This document shows, one piece after another, positions 14,326-23,066 of a DNA stretch of 32,114 nucleotides. Within the stretch, counting starts at the first letter, position 1. Every line of letters starts with the position of its first letter. The stretch comes from CAIMUM01 sp034429715 (GTDB lineage Bacteria; Chloroflexota; Dehalococcoidia; GIF9; UBA5629): the NCBI GenBank assembly GCA_034429715.1, contig DAOUFR010000033.1, positions 1 to 32,114 of the forward strand. The letters are read 5' to 3'. A program made the translations under genes and the position numbers. Below the pieces are notes generated by a model, which saw only the letters and a list, made by a program, of their open reading frames with translations, made no database searches and was not told where the DNA came from.

Positions 14326-15619
14326 CCTGATCCTGTATCTGCCGGAAGACCTTTCGCGCTGCTTTTATTGTGGCATCTATGTCCCGCCGGTTGTGTGCCA
14401 GAGAGAGGAAGGCGGCCTCGAATTGCGAGGGGGGCCAGTAGATGCCCTGCTCCAGCATACCTCTGAAGAAGCGGGCGAAGACAGCCGTGTCGCAGCTACG
14501 GGCGGAGGCATAATCAATCACAGGCTGCGTGCTGAAGAATACAGTGAGCAGGGACCCCTGGCGCGCTACTGACAGCGGCATGCAGGCTTCGCAGGCCGCG
14601 GCGGCTAGCCCTTCCTGTATGATATCTCCCTTCTCCTCGAGTTGCTCGTAAACTGATGGATTGTTGAGTATCTCGAGCGTCGTTATGCCGGCGGTCATGG
14701 CCAGCGGGTTGCCGGAGAGCGTGCCTGCCTGGTAGACCTTTCCCGATGGCGCAACCATCTGCATGATGTCACGCCGCCCCCCGTAGGCGCCCACCGGCAG
14801 GCCACCGCCGATGATTTTTCCCAGACAGGTGAGGTCCGGCCTTATCTGATAAAGCTCCTGTGCGGCGCCGTAGGCTACTCTAAAGCCTGTTATGACCTCA
14901 TCGAAGATGAGCAGAGCGCCATGCCTTCCGGCCAGGCGCTGCAGGCCGCTGAGGAAGCCCCTGGCCGGATGCACCAGGCCCATATTGGCGGCTATGGGCT
15001 CAACGATAACGGCGGCGACACTGTCAGGATACCTGGCGAACAACCTGCGCACTGAGTCCAGATCGTTGTAGCCGGCTACCAGCGTATCCCGGGCTGTGGA
15101 CGCTGTAACGCCGGGGGAATCGGGTATGCCGAGCGTGGCCATGCCCGAGCCGCCGCTGACCAGCAGGCTGTCGCAGTGCCCGTGGTAGCATCCGGCGAAC
15201 TTGATGATCCTGTCCCTGCCGGTGAAGGCGCGGGCCAGGCGGATGGCGCTCATTGACGCTTCGGTGCCCGAGCTGACGAAACGCACCATCTCCATTGAGG
15301 GCAAGGCTTTACATATCATCGCAGCCAGCCGCGTCTCCAGCTCCGTGGCAGCTCCGAAGCTCGTGCCCTTGCCCGCTGCGTGTCTCAATGCTTCGACTGT
15401 GCGCCGCTCTGCGTGCCCCAGTATCAGCGGACCCCAGGAACAGACATAGTCGATGTAGCTGTTGCCGTCCGCATCAAAAATCCGAGAGCCTTTACCTTTC
15501 ACGATGAAACGTGGGACGTCCCCCACGGCCCCGAATGCCCTGACCGGGCTGTCCACGCCTCCCGGCAGATAGCGCCGGGCATGTTTGAACAGGCGATGGG
15601 AAGTTTTTATTGTTCTCAT
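14318..15619 (-). CDS. hemL: Glutamate-1-semialdehyde 2,1-aminomutase
   Basis: 433 residues from the ATG at 15619, four bases after the hemB stop; the frame extends 52 codons further up but those overlap hemB and do not match the family. It converts glutamate-1-semialdehyde to 5-aminolevulinate using pyridoxamine/PLP. Motifs: PGGVDSPVRAF at 19-29, SSGTEASMSAIRLAR (116-130), KFAGCYHGH, IVEPI, LLIFDEVITGFR and CLGKIIGGGLPVG with PLP lysine K268. It is the last gene of the haem operon (start of haem synthesis, end of the transcript). A class III aminotransferase at 29902-31245 resembles it but lacks the haem context. Confidence 0.96.
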   Translation of the reverse strand: MRTIKTSHRLFKHARRYLPGGVDSPVRAFGAVGDVPRFIVKGKGSRIFDADGNSYIDYVCSWGPLILGHAERRTVEALRHAAGKGTSFGAATELETRLAAMICKALPSMEMVRFVSSGTEASMSAIRLARAFTGRDRIIKFAGCYHGHCDSLLVSGGSGMATLGIPDSPGVTASTARDTLVAGYNDLDSVRRLFARYPDSVAAVIVEPIAANMGLVHPARGFLSGLQRLAGRHGALLIFDEVITGFRVAYGAAQELYQIRPDLTCLGKIIGGGLPVGAYGGRRDIMQMVAPSGKVYQAGTLSGNPLAMTAGITTLEILNNPSVYEQLEEKGDIIQEGLAAAACEACMPLSVARQGSLLTVFFSTQPVIDYASARSCDTAVFARFFRGMLEQGIYWPPSQFEAAFLSLAHNRRDIDATIKAARKVFRQIQDQAI

Positions 15620-15623
15620 CTCA

Positions 15624-16607
15624 TTAAGCCTGCCCGGCCAGCCATGCGGCGGCTTCCCTGGCGTGGTAGCTGATAATGATATCCGCCCCGGCCCTTTTGA
15701 TGGAACCGAGTATCTCCAGAGTGACCTTTTTCCCATCGATCCAGCCGCGCGCTGCGGCAGCTTTGACCATGGCATATTCGCCGCTCACGTTATACGCAGC
15801 CAGCGGGCAATTGAAACTGTCCCGCGCCCGGCGGATAACGTCCAGGTATGCCAGCGCCGGTTTGACCATGACGATATCGGCGCCCTCGTTGATGTCCTCT
15901 TCTATCTCTCTGAGCGCCTCGCGCACGTTGGGAGGGTCCATCTGATAGGACTTGCGGTCACCGAACTGTGGAGCTGAGCCGGCCGCCTCCCGGAAGGGCC
16001 CGTAAAAGGCGGAGGCGTATTTAGCCGCGTAAGACAATATCGGTATACGGCTGAAGCCGTTGTCATCCAACGCTTTTCTAATAGTCATCACCCGCCCGTC
16101 CATCATGTCTGACGGCGCAACAATGTCCGCGCCGGATGAAGCATGGGAAAGGGCCATTGCGGCCAGCAGGGGAAGCGTGTTGTCATTATCGACATCCCCG
16201 TCGGCTATGAGTCCGCAATGCCCGTGGTCGGTGTATTCACACAGGCAGATATCGGTGATCACTATCATCTGCGGAGCGGTTTTCTTTATGGTCCGTACGG
16301 CCTGCTGGACAACACCCTTGGGATCGAGGGCGGCCGAGCCTCTCTCGTCCTTCTTATTCACCACACCGAAGAGCAACACGGCGGGCACTTTAAGCCGGAC
16401 CAGTTCATCGATCTCGGCGGCAAGCTTATCCACGGAGAAATGGAAGATGCCGGGCATGGCATCGATCTCGCTCTTTATGCTTTTGCCTTCCACGACGAAA
16501 AGAGGGAAGACAAGGTCACCGGGGTCCAGCTGGCTTTCCCTCACCAGCGACCTCAGCGCCGGGCTTTTTCTCAGTCTGCGCATACGTAATTCCGGAAATA
16601 CAGACAT
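15624..16607 (-). CDS. hemB: Delta-aminolevulinic acid dehydratase (porphobilinogen synthase)
   Basis: 327 residues. It condenses two 5-aminolevulinates to porphobilinogen. The DICLCEYTDHGHCG segment supplies the three zinc cysteines C121, C123 and C131, so this is the zinc-dependent type. The catalytic lysines are K196 (SYAAKYASAFYGPFREA) and K249 (DIVMVKPA). The C-terminal YNVSGEYAM block is present. The ATG immediately follows the stop of cobA-hemD, with no gap, so translation is likely coupled. Confidence 0.97.
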   Translation of the reverse strand: MSVFPELRMRRLRKSPALRSLVRESQLDPGDLVFPLFVVEGKSIKSEIDAMPGIFHFSVDKLAAEIDELVRLKVPAVLLFGVVNKKDERGSAALDPKGVVQQAVRTIKKTAPQMIVITDICLCEYTDHGHCGLIADGDVDNDNTLPLLAAMALSHASSGADIVAPSDMMDGRVMTIRKALDDNGFSRIPILSYAAKYASAFYGPFREAAGSAPQFGDRKSYQMDPPNVREALREIEEDINEGADIVMVKPALAYLDVIRRARDSFNCPLAAYNVSGEYAMVKAAAARGWIDGKKVTLEILGSIKRAGADIIISYHAREAAAWLAGQA

Positions 16608-18134
16608 TCAGGCCTCCTTGCGGAAGTGTTTTTCCATGGCTTCAATCAATCCCGCTATCGTCTGTTCTTTAGCGAGTATATCCACTTTCAGCCCTGCTTT
16701 TACGGCTGTCGCCGCAGTCTTGGGGCCGATGCAGGCTATTTTAGCTTCGATCTGCTTGATCTCTTTACCGCTCAGCCCCGCCAGCAGGTTTGTTACAGTC
16801 GATGAGCTGGTAAACGTGATTACATCCAGCTTGCCGGGCAACAGCAGGTCCTTCAGCCGTAACAGGTTTCCGCGCGGCCTGACAGTATGATAGACTGCGA
16901 CCTCGTCAACCAGCGCACCCAGCTTTCTCAGACCCTGTGTGATCTCATCGTCGGCTATATCGGCGCGCGGCAAAAGGAATCGCCTCCCGTTGATATCTGC
17001 TTTACGTAAATCTTTAAGGAATCCCTTCCCGGTATAAACTGCGGGTATATAGTCCGCCGTGATCCCGTACTCATTGAGCGCCCTCGCCGTCATGGTACCG
17101 ATAGCGCCTACCCTGAGGCCGGCCAGCATGCGGGAATCTTTCTGCATCTCACTCATGCGATGGAAAAATGCATGGACAGCGTTGGCGCTGGTGAAGGCCA
17201 GCCAGTCGTATTCGTTCAAATGCGAGATGTATTTGTCCAGTTGCTGCTTTGCTCGGATGGGACGTATCTCGATGGAGGAGAAACGCACAGGCTGCGCGCC
17301 GCGCTGGATAAGCAGCATTTCCATACCGCCCGCCTGGCTGCCTGCACGCGTGACCAGCACACGTTTGCTGAAAAGGGGGAAGATCTCGAACCAGAGCAGG
17401 TCCCGGCGCATCTCTACCACACGGCCGATGACGATGACGGCCGGGGCCGTCATACCGGCCTCGGCGGCCTTTTGCGCGATATTCTTCAATGTGCCTGTAA
17501 CCGTGAACTGCGTGGGCAATGTGCCGTCTCTAATGACGGCCACCGGGGTATTGGGTTTCATGCCGTGCTTTAAGAGAAGCGTTGTGATGGGGCGCAGGTT
17601 TTGCATGCCCATCAAGATGACCAGTGTGCTGCCCGATCTGGCCAGCATATCCCAGCGGATATGGGAACCGCGCTTGGTAGGGTCCTCGTGGCCGGTGAGT
17701 ATGGTCAATGAGGATGAGAGCCCTCGCTGCGTAACCGGGATTCCGGCATAGGCCGGCACAGCCACCGCTGAGGTGATGCCGGGAACCACTTCGTACGGGA
17801 TACCCGCGGCCTTCAGCGCGACAGCCTCTTCGCCTCCCCTGCCCAGGATGTAAGGGTCGCCGCCCTTGAGACGCACCACGGTCTTTCCGCGGTGGGCCAG
17901 GCTCACCAGGAGCTGACTGATCTCATCCTGTTCGACATGATGGCTTCCGCCTCTCTTGCCGACATAAATTCTTTCGATCGCCGCCGGCGCATGATCGAGG
18001 ATAATGTCGCTGATCAGGTGATCATGGACGACCACATCCGCAGCGGCAAGACACTCAACGCCCTTGAGTGTGAACAGACCGGGATCGCCCGGGCCTGCGC
18101 CGACCAGATAGACCTTTCCTTTCTTCAGCGGCAT
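16608..18134 (-). CDS. cobA-hemD: Fused uroporphyrinogen III C-methyltransferase and uroporphyrinogen III synthase
   Basis: 508 residues with two enzymes in one chain. Residues 1-240 are the SAM-dependent methyltransferase (GAGPGDPGLFTLKG, VRLKGGDPYILGRGGEE, VVPGITSAVAVPAYAGIPVT) that makes precorrin-2. Residues about 255-505 are uroporphyrinogen III synthase, which closes hydroxymethylbilane with ring D inverted; that family is poorly conserved, but AFTSANAVHAFF, AIGTMTARAL, FTSSSTVTNLL and CIGPKTAATA fit. The fusion channels pathway flow from hemC product toward siroheme and is known in clostridia and others. The start overlaps hemC by 10 bases. Confidence 0.95.
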   Translation of the reverse strand: MPLKKGKVYLVGAGPGDPGLFTLKGVECLAAADVVVHDHLISDIILDHAPAAIERIYVGKRGGSHHVEQDEISQLLVSLAHRGKTVVRLKGGDPYILGRGGEEAVALKAAGIPYEVVPGITSAVAVPAYAGIPVTQRGLSSSLTILTGHEDPTKRGSHIRWDMLARSGSTLVILMGMQNLRPITTLLLKHGMKPNTPVAVIRDGTLPTQFTVTGTLKNIAQKAAEAGMTAPAVIVIGRVVEMRRDLLWFEIFPLFSKRVLVTRAGSQAGGMEMLLIQRGAQPVRFSSIEIRPIRAKQQLDKYISHLNEYDWLAFTSANAVHAFFHRMSEMQKDSRMLAGLRVGAIGTMTARALNEYGITADYIPAVYTGKGFLKDLRKADINGRRFLLPRADIADDEITQGLRKLGALVDEVAVYHTVRPRGNLLRLKDLLLPGKLDVITFTSSSTVTNLLAGLSGKEIKQIEAKIACIGPKTAATAVKAGLKVDILAKEQTIAGLIEAMEKHFRKEA

Positions 18135-19045
18135 CTCGCATCCTTTATCAGGCCGGCGGCGCCCGCCTTCAGCATCCTGAGAGCAAGCTTTTCGCCGGCT
18201 TCCTGCGGCGGATCTGCCGGACCCTGATACGAGTCTTTCATTATTATTTCCCCTTCCCTGTCGGACACCATAGCTTGAATCTCCAGGATATCATCATGTG
18301 CCGAGGCCAGCGCTGCTATGGGCGCGCGGCAGCCTCCCTCCACCGTATGCAGGAATGCCCGTTCGGCGGTTATCGCCCGCCAAGTGGGCAAATGGTTGAT
18401 CGTTGCGATGATCTCCTCTACTCTGCTGTCGCCCTCCCTGGCCTCTACAGCCAGTGCGCCCTGGCCCACAGCAGGCAGGAAGAATTCCAGGGGAAGGTAC
18501 CCGGTTATTTTATCACTCCAGCCCAGCCTGAGCAGCGCTGCCGCGGCGATGATCACACCATCCAGTTGTCCTGAGCTCACACGGAGCAGTCGGCTGTCCA
18601 CGTTGCCGCGGATGCTGCAGACCTCCAGGTCCGGACGGAGGTGTTTGAGCTGTACCGCGCGGCGCAGGCTTCCGGTGCCTATCTTCGAGCCGGGATTCAG
18701 ATCAGCCAGCGGGGAACGGGCGACCAGCGCGTCGCGCGGGTCCAATCGCTTCGTCACAGTGGCCAGGCGCAGGTGCTGAGGCAGAACGGTCGGCAGGTCC
18801 TTGAGGCTGTGCACTGCTATATCTATGCTGCGGTTCAACAGGGCTTCCTCCAGCGCCTTGACGAAGATGCCTGTGTCGCCGGCCAGGTCGATGCTCACGC
18901 TACGGTTGCGGTCGCCCTCCGTCACGATCTTGATTATCTCGATCTCAAGCCCGGGCCGGGCCTGCCTGAGCTCGCGGGCCACTGACTCCGCCTGGATCAT
19001 GGCCAGTCTGCTTCCCCGGGAGCCGATCACAATCTTGTTATTCAC
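18125..19045 (-). CDS. hemC: Hydroxymethylbilane synthase (porphobilinogen deaminase)
   Basis: 306 residues, standard length. It polymerises four porphobilinogens to hydroxymethylbilane. Visible: GSRGSRLAMIQAE at the N-terminus, the dipyrromethane-binding and catalytic regions (DIAVHSLKDLPT, IGTGSLRRAVQL, IRGNVDSRL), and EGGCRAPIAA with cofactor-binding C239. The start overlaps the hemA stop by 4 bases (ATGA), and the end overlaps cobA-hemD by 10. Confidence 0.97.
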   Translation of the reverse strand: MNNKIVIGSRGSRLAMIQAESVARELRQARPGLEIEIIKIVTEGDRNRSVSIDLAGDTGIFVKALEEALLNRSIDIAVHSLKDLPTVLPQHLRLATVTKRLDPRDALVARSPLADLNPGSKIGTGSLRRAVQLKHLRPDLEVCSIRGNVDSRLLRVSSGQLDGVIIAAAALLRLGWSDKITGYLPLEFFLPAVGQGALAVEAREGDSRVEEIIATINHLPTWRAITAERAFLHTVEGGCRAPIAALASAHDDILEIQAMVSDREGEIIMKDSYQGPADPPQEAGEKLALRMLKAGAAGLIKDARCR

Positions 19046-20298
19046 AGGTCCTTACCATCGTTCAGTCCAAAAAGACGGTTGATTATATCTATCCGTTCCG
19101 CGCCCCCGCCTTCTTTGAGATACAGTATGGGGTCCCTTAAAATCTTGTCCACGATCGATCTGGTGAGCAGGTCGACATGTAGTTTCTCTTCCTCCGACAG
19201 AGACGCCATTTTTTTCATGGAATTATGGTATTGTGCCGCACGGATCTTCTCGGCCCTGTCCATCAGGGACTTTATAACCGGTCGGGCGCTGTATGCCTGC
19301 CACCATTTCATGAGTATTTCCATTTCTTCGGCTATGATCCCCTTGACGGCCGCCACCTCAGACTCCCTCTCCTGGCGATGGTTGCCGGCCAGCTCGTTAA
19401 GGTCGTCTATATTGTGGAGATGCACGTTGTCGATGCTGCTGACATCCGGCTCAACGTTGCGCGGCAGGGCGATATCTATGATGATCAGGGGTAGTTGCGG
19501 CCTTGCGCTCATAACATCGCTCACCTGTTTGTGACGCAGCACCGTGTGGGGTGATGCCGCGCAGGCGATAACGATGTCGGCGCCGCGCAGCTCCGCCGCC
19601 AGCTTATCCGGGCCGACAGGACGTCCGCCGCAAGTGCCTGTTATCCGTACTGCGCGCTCCAGCGTTCTGCTGACGACCGCAATATCCGAGGCCCCCCTGC
19701 TGCCGGCCACCCTCAGGGCCAGCCTGCCTGCTTCGCCAGCTCCTATGATAACGATCTTACATCTGCCGATATCATCCACGATATCCAGGGCCTTGTTGAC
19801 CGCTATAGAGCTGATGGACAGCGGATTTCGGCTGATGCCCGTCTCGTTACGGGCCCGCCTGCCGGTGCTTATGGCGCTCTCGAAGATATGCCGCAGGGGC
19901 AGGTTAACCGTGCCCGATTTCTCTGCCTCTGCCAGCGACTGCCCTACCTGACCCAGCACCTCGTATTCGCCGATAACCATTGAATCCAGGCCGCAGGACA
20001 CGTCGAGAAGGTGTTCCAGTGCGACCCGGTCGCTCATAACGTAGAGATAGGGGGCAGTGCTCTCCGTCAGGCCCATGCTTTTGCCCAGGAAACCGGCGCA
20101 GGCCTGCTCAAGATCCCCAACCTGGCTGCCCGTGGCATATACCTCCGTGCGGTTGCAGGTTGAAAGGATGACGCCGTGCTGTAAATTCCGCCGCAGAAGA
20201 TGAAGATATGCGGACAGGTCGTCCGGGCCGATAGCAGCCTTTTCGCGCACCTCGACGGGCGCCGTGCGGTGGTTAATGCCTGCCAGGCTAACATGCAT
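19042..20298 (-). CDS. hemA: Glutamyl-tRNA reductase
   Basis: 418 residues. First committed step of C5-pathway haem synthesis: NADPH reduces glutamyl-tRNA(Glu) to glutamate-1-semialdehyde. The catalytic cysteine is C48 in ILSTCNRTEVY. The NADPH site is in IVIIGAGEAGRLALRVAGSRG, and the C-terminal dimerisation helix ends with the typical LFGL segment. Family members are often controlled by haem-dependent proteolysis through the N-terminus, but nothing in the sequence shows whether that applies here. It lies 21 bases after the sirC-like gene. Confidence 0.96.
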   Translation of the reverse strand: MHVSLAGINHRTAPVEVREKAAIGPDDLSAYLHLLRRNLQHGVILSTCNRTEVYATGSQVGDLEQACAGFLGKSMGLTESTAPYLYVMSDRVALEHLLDVSCGLDSMVIGEYEVLGQVGQSLAEAEKSGTVNLPLRHIFESAISTGRRARNETGISRNPLSISSIAVNKALDIVDDIGRCKIVIIGAGEAGRLALRVAGSRGASDIAVVSRTLERAVRITGTCGGRPVGPDKLAAELRGADIVIACAASPHTVLRHKQVSDVMSARPQLPLIIIDIALPRNVEPDVSSIDNVHLHNIDDLNELAGNHRQERESEVAAVKGIIAEEMEILMKWWQAYSARPVIKSLMDRAEKIRAAQYHNSMKKMASLSEEEKLHVDLLTRSIVDKILRDPILYLKEGGGAERIDIINRLFGLNDGKDL

Positions 20299-20319
20299 GG
20301 GTATCTTCCGTCTGTGAAA

Positions 20320-20961
20320 TCATTTTGCGCATTTCCTGAGCTTCTCCATCAAATCTTCCCCCGCCTTCTCGCCGCGCCCTTCCCTGATGAGCGCGATCAT
20401 CGAGTCGATATCGATGCTCCGTTGCCAGTCGCTGCTGCTCACTTTCAGTCCCTGTTTCTTGATGCGGCGGCGGACCTCCTCGATTATGGTGACCAGGGAC
20501 GCATATTCACTGCCGAACGTGCCTTCCAGCCTGCTGCGGATCTTGCGCGCCAGCGCGGGGCTTTTGGCGGAAGTTGAGACGGCGATCGAGAGATCGCCCC
20601 TGCGCAGGATGGAGGGGACGATGAAATCCGACAGCACGGGATCATCTACAACATTGACCGGCACTCTGCGTTTTTTAGCTTCCTCAGCCGCGCTGCGGTT
20701 TATTGTGCGATTGCTGGTGGCGACGATAGCGATGGATACTCCTTTCATATCGCCGGCGCGATAGGACCTGTTAACGGCTTTTATCATACCTTCACTCTCA
20801 AGCTTGCGCAGACCGGCGCATAACCGGGGGCTGATGACGATGATCTCGGCGCCATGTTCCAGCATCACGGCAGCCTTGCGCAAGGCGACCTGACCCCCTC
20901 CTGCGATAAGGCATTTCCTGCCCCGCAGGTTGAGGTAGACTGGATAATATGTGGCTATAAT
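20320..20961 (-). CDS. sirC: Precorrin-2 dehydrogenase (SirC/Met8 type)
   Basis: NAD-dependent oxidation of precorrin-2 to sirohydrochlorin. The first standard start codon, TTG at 20883, would remove half of the NAD site. The frame is open upstream and encodes YYPVYLNLRGRKCLIAGGGQVALRKA, the expected N-terminus, with no ATG, GTG or TTG between it and the stop at 20962-20964. The start must be ATT (20959-20961) or ATA (20956-20958), 4 bases after the ahbAB stop, with AGGGTG upstream. That gives 213 residues, the size of dehydrogenase-only SirC. NVVDDPVLSDFIVPSILRRGDLSIAVSTSAKSP matches the Met8 catalytic region, including the Asp. Whether it also inserts iron, as yeast Met8p does, is unclear. 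Confidence 0.88.
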   Translation of the reverse strand: MIATYYPVYLNLRGRKCLIAGGGQVALRKAAVMLEHGAEIIVISPRLCAGLRKLESEGMIKAVNRSYRAGDMKGVSIAIVATSNRTINRSAAEEAKKRRVPVNVVDDPVLSDFIVPSILRRGDLSIAVSTSAKSPALARKIRSRLEGTFGSEYASLVTIIEEVRRRIKKQGLKVSSSDWQRSIDIDSMIALIREGRGEKAGEDLMEKLRKCAK

Positions 20962-20965
20962 TTAT

Positions 20966-21952
20966 TTACACCCTGTACAGTATTCTGGTTTTTTTAAATT
21001 CCTTTATGCTGAACAACACGGCGTAATCCGTGAGCCCTGTTCCAGCCGCCATCCTTTCGATTATTTGCAGGCAGGTTTCCCTATCGCGGCTGTGCACCAT
21101 GGCGAACAGGTTATAATGCCAGGGATCAACAGTCGTCCTCTCATAGCAATGGCTGACATGCCTGTTGGAAGCCAGCAGGCGTCCCAACTCATCCACCCTG
21201 CAGGAGGGGACTTTCCAGCACGTCATGGCGTTGGCCCTGTATCCGGCCATGTGGTGGTTGATGGAAGCTCCGTAGCGCCTGATGACGCCGCGGCGCAGCA
21301 GCGCGCGGCTGTGCGCCAGCATTTCATCAACGTCCATTCCCATGCTGCGCGCCAGCGGGGCAAAAGGGTCGGCGCTCAGCGGCAGGTCATGCTGCAGTCC
21401 GTTGATGATCTGTTTGTCAGCCTTTAATAATCGAGCCCTGCCCGGCAGTCCGTTCCCGCTCAGAGCATCCTCTTCCTCTGAAGTATCTTCAATATGGCTG
21501 AAATTAGTCCTTAGCTTGAATACCTTGACGGCGGGCAGGGCAATTATCGCCCGCGCATGGGAACCTGCGGAGATGTTCATTTCCTCTGCCTGCAAATCCA
21601 TGCCCGGAGGCACGGACAGGGTCACCCAGATATTAAATTCGTGCTCCCTCTCGTATCCGTGGCTGATACCGGGGTGGGCGATCAGGTACTCTTCAGCGCT
21701 TTTAATGCGGGATACATCGACCTTCATGGCAATCAGCGTGCTCTGGAAACCCAGTTTTCTGGCATCCAGCACCGGGCTGATCTGGCGTACGATGCCCTTC
21801 TTCTTCAAATTGACTGTTCTTGTGATCACATCATCACCGCTCATGCCGAGCCTGACGCCCATCTCGGTGTACGGCTCCCTGGACAGGGGAAAGCTCGATT
21901 GGAGCATGCCGAGCAGCCTGTTCTCGATACTTACATGCGCGCTATCCGGCAT
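20966..21952 (-). CDS. ahbAB: Siroheme decarboxylase, fused AhbA-AhbB
   Basis: 328 residues containing two Lrp/AsnC-like halves (about 1-165 and 175-328), each with a winged helix and an alpha/beta sandwich. AhbA and AhbB are normally separate subunits that together decarboxylate the C12 and C18 acetates of siroheme to give 12,18-didecarboxysiroheme. The half-specific signatures are present: YEREHEFNIWVTL in the first half and CYERTTVDPWHYNLFAMVH in the second. A pure transcription factor would not have these or sit here. The fusion resembles NirDL proteins of denitrifiers, but the neighbours are haem b genes and no haem d1-specific gene (nirF, nirN, nirE) is visible. The start overlaps ahbD by 11 bases. 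Confidence 0.9.
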   Translation of the reverse strand: MPDSAHVSIENRLLGMLQSSFPLSREPYTEMGVRLGMSGDDVITRTVNLKKKGIVRQISPVLDARKLGFQSTLIAMKVDVSRIKSAEEYLIAHPGISHGYEREHEFNIWVTLSVPPGMDLQAEEMNISAGSHARAIIALPAVKVFKLRTNFSHIEDTSEEEDALSGNGLPGRARLLKADKQIINGLQHDLPLSADPFAPLARSMGMDVDEMLAHSRALLRRGVIRRYGASINHHMAGYRANAMTCWKVPSCRVDELGRLLASNRHVSHCYERTTVDPWHYNLFAMVHSRDRETCLQIIERMAAGTGLTDYAVLFSIKEFKKTRILYRV

Positions 21953-23066
21953 TTACGCGTTCTCCTGTTGCGCCGCGCGGCTGATAAATACAATACGGCT
22001 CGGACTCCAGATGATCGCCCGTGGTCTCCAGGGCACGTGCCCGGCAGCCGCCGCAGAGCTGCTTATATTCGCAGGCCCCGCATTTCCCCTTGATGGCGCT
22101 GAGGTCGCGCAGCTGTTTGAACAGAGGGGAATCGTGCCATATCTCCGAGAACGGTTGGTTCCTGATATTGCCGGCCTCGAGATCCAGGTAGCCGCATCCC
22201 TGTACCCGGCCCGTATGGGATATAAAGCAGAATCCGCTGCCGGCCATGCACCCGCGGCTGATCGAATCCGCACTCCCGTGGTGGCGGCGCGCTGAAGTCG
22301 CAGGGCCGGATTGTATAGCATTGTTTCCAGTGCGTTGCCTCAATATGCGCAGGTAATGCGGCGCATCGGTCGGTTTGAAGAATATTTTATCTCCCAGCTC
22401 AAGCTGCTTGTCGCATATCCAGTTTAAAGCGCTCTCGTATTCCCCGGCGCTGAGCTCAACGTCGCTCAGGCCTTTGCCCCTGCCCGTGGGCACCAGGAAA
22501 AAGGGGTGGAAGGCTACTGCCCCTTCATGTAGCGCCAGGGACAGCATGTCGTTCAAATAGGCGATATTCAGACTGGTCAGGGTGCAGTTGATCTGTACCT
22601 CCATGCCTGACTCGCGGATGCTGCGAATGCCGGCCATGGCCGCCTCAAATGCGCCCTGCTGCCCGCGGAATTTGTCCTGCATCTCCGCTACGGGGAAGTC
22701 CAGGCTGACCGAGACGCGCGCGAGCCCCGAAGCTTTCAGACGGGCTGCGACCTGAGGTGTGACCAGCGTCCCGTTAGTGCCCATGACCACACGCAGGCCT
22801 TTACGTTTTGCATATTCGGCCAGGGAATACACGTCGGCGCGCGCCAGTGGCTCCCCTCCTGTGAGTATGATTATGGGGTTGCCTGCCTCATTTATCTGGT
22901 CGATCAGGCGGAATGCCTCCTGTGTGGTTAGTTCACCCGCGTACTCGCCTGCGGAGGACGATGCGCGGCAGTGTGCGCAACGCAGGTTGCATGACCGCGT
23001 GATCTCCCATGCCACGAGCTGCAGCCGTGGCTGGATTGAGCTTGAATATGACGGATCAGCGTTCAT
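21942..23066 (-). CDS. ahbD: Radical SAM haem synthase AhbD (Fe-coproporphyrin III decarboxylase)
   Basis: 374 residues from the ATG at 23066, which overlaps the ahbC stop by 4 bases; the frame's earlier starts lie inside ahbC. The radical SAM cluster motif is CNLRCAHC (C26, C30, C33). ILTGGEPLAR and a C-terminal twitch/SPASM-like domain with CGACEYKQLCGGCRARA hold an auxiliary 4Fe-4S cluster. AhbD oxidatively decarboxylates two propionates of Fe-coproporphyrin III to vinyls, giving haem b without oxygen. The CGGCRARA ending favours AhbD over AhbC, from general family knowledge; the two are similar and the assignment is by this signature and by pairing with ahbC. Confidence 0.85.
   Translation of the reverse strand: MNADPSYSSSIQPRLQLVAWEITRSCNLRCAHCRASSSAGEYAGELTTQEAFRLIDQINEAGNPIIILTGGEPLARADVYSLAEYAKRKGLRVVMGTNGTLVTPQVAARLKASGLARVSVSLDFPVAEMQDKFRGQQGAFEAAMAGIRSIRESGMEVQINCTLTSLNIAYLNDMLSLALHEGAVAFHPFFLVPTGRGKGLSDVELSAGEYESALNWICDKQLELGDKIFFKPTDAPHYLRILRQRTGNNAIQSGPATSARRHHGSADSISRGCMAGSGFCFISHTGRVQGCGYLDLEAGNIRNQPFSEIWHDSPLFKQLRDLSAIKGKCGACEYKQLCGGCRARALETTGDHLESEPYCIYQPRGATGERVNAG

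Noticed and set aside
16060..16890. 276-codon plus-strand frame opposite hemB and cobA-hemD
   Set aside because: Antisense shadow of well-conserved enzymes; Ser/Pro-rich translation without family match.
20966..21952. Lrp/AsnC-like protein as a transcription regulator
   Set aside because: Both halves carry the siroheme decarboxylase signatures and the gene sits between ahbD and sirC.
21282..22295. 337-codon plus-strand frame opposite ahbAB and ahbD
   Set aside because: Long only because the opposite strand is GC-rich coding; the minus-strand proteins are clear family members.
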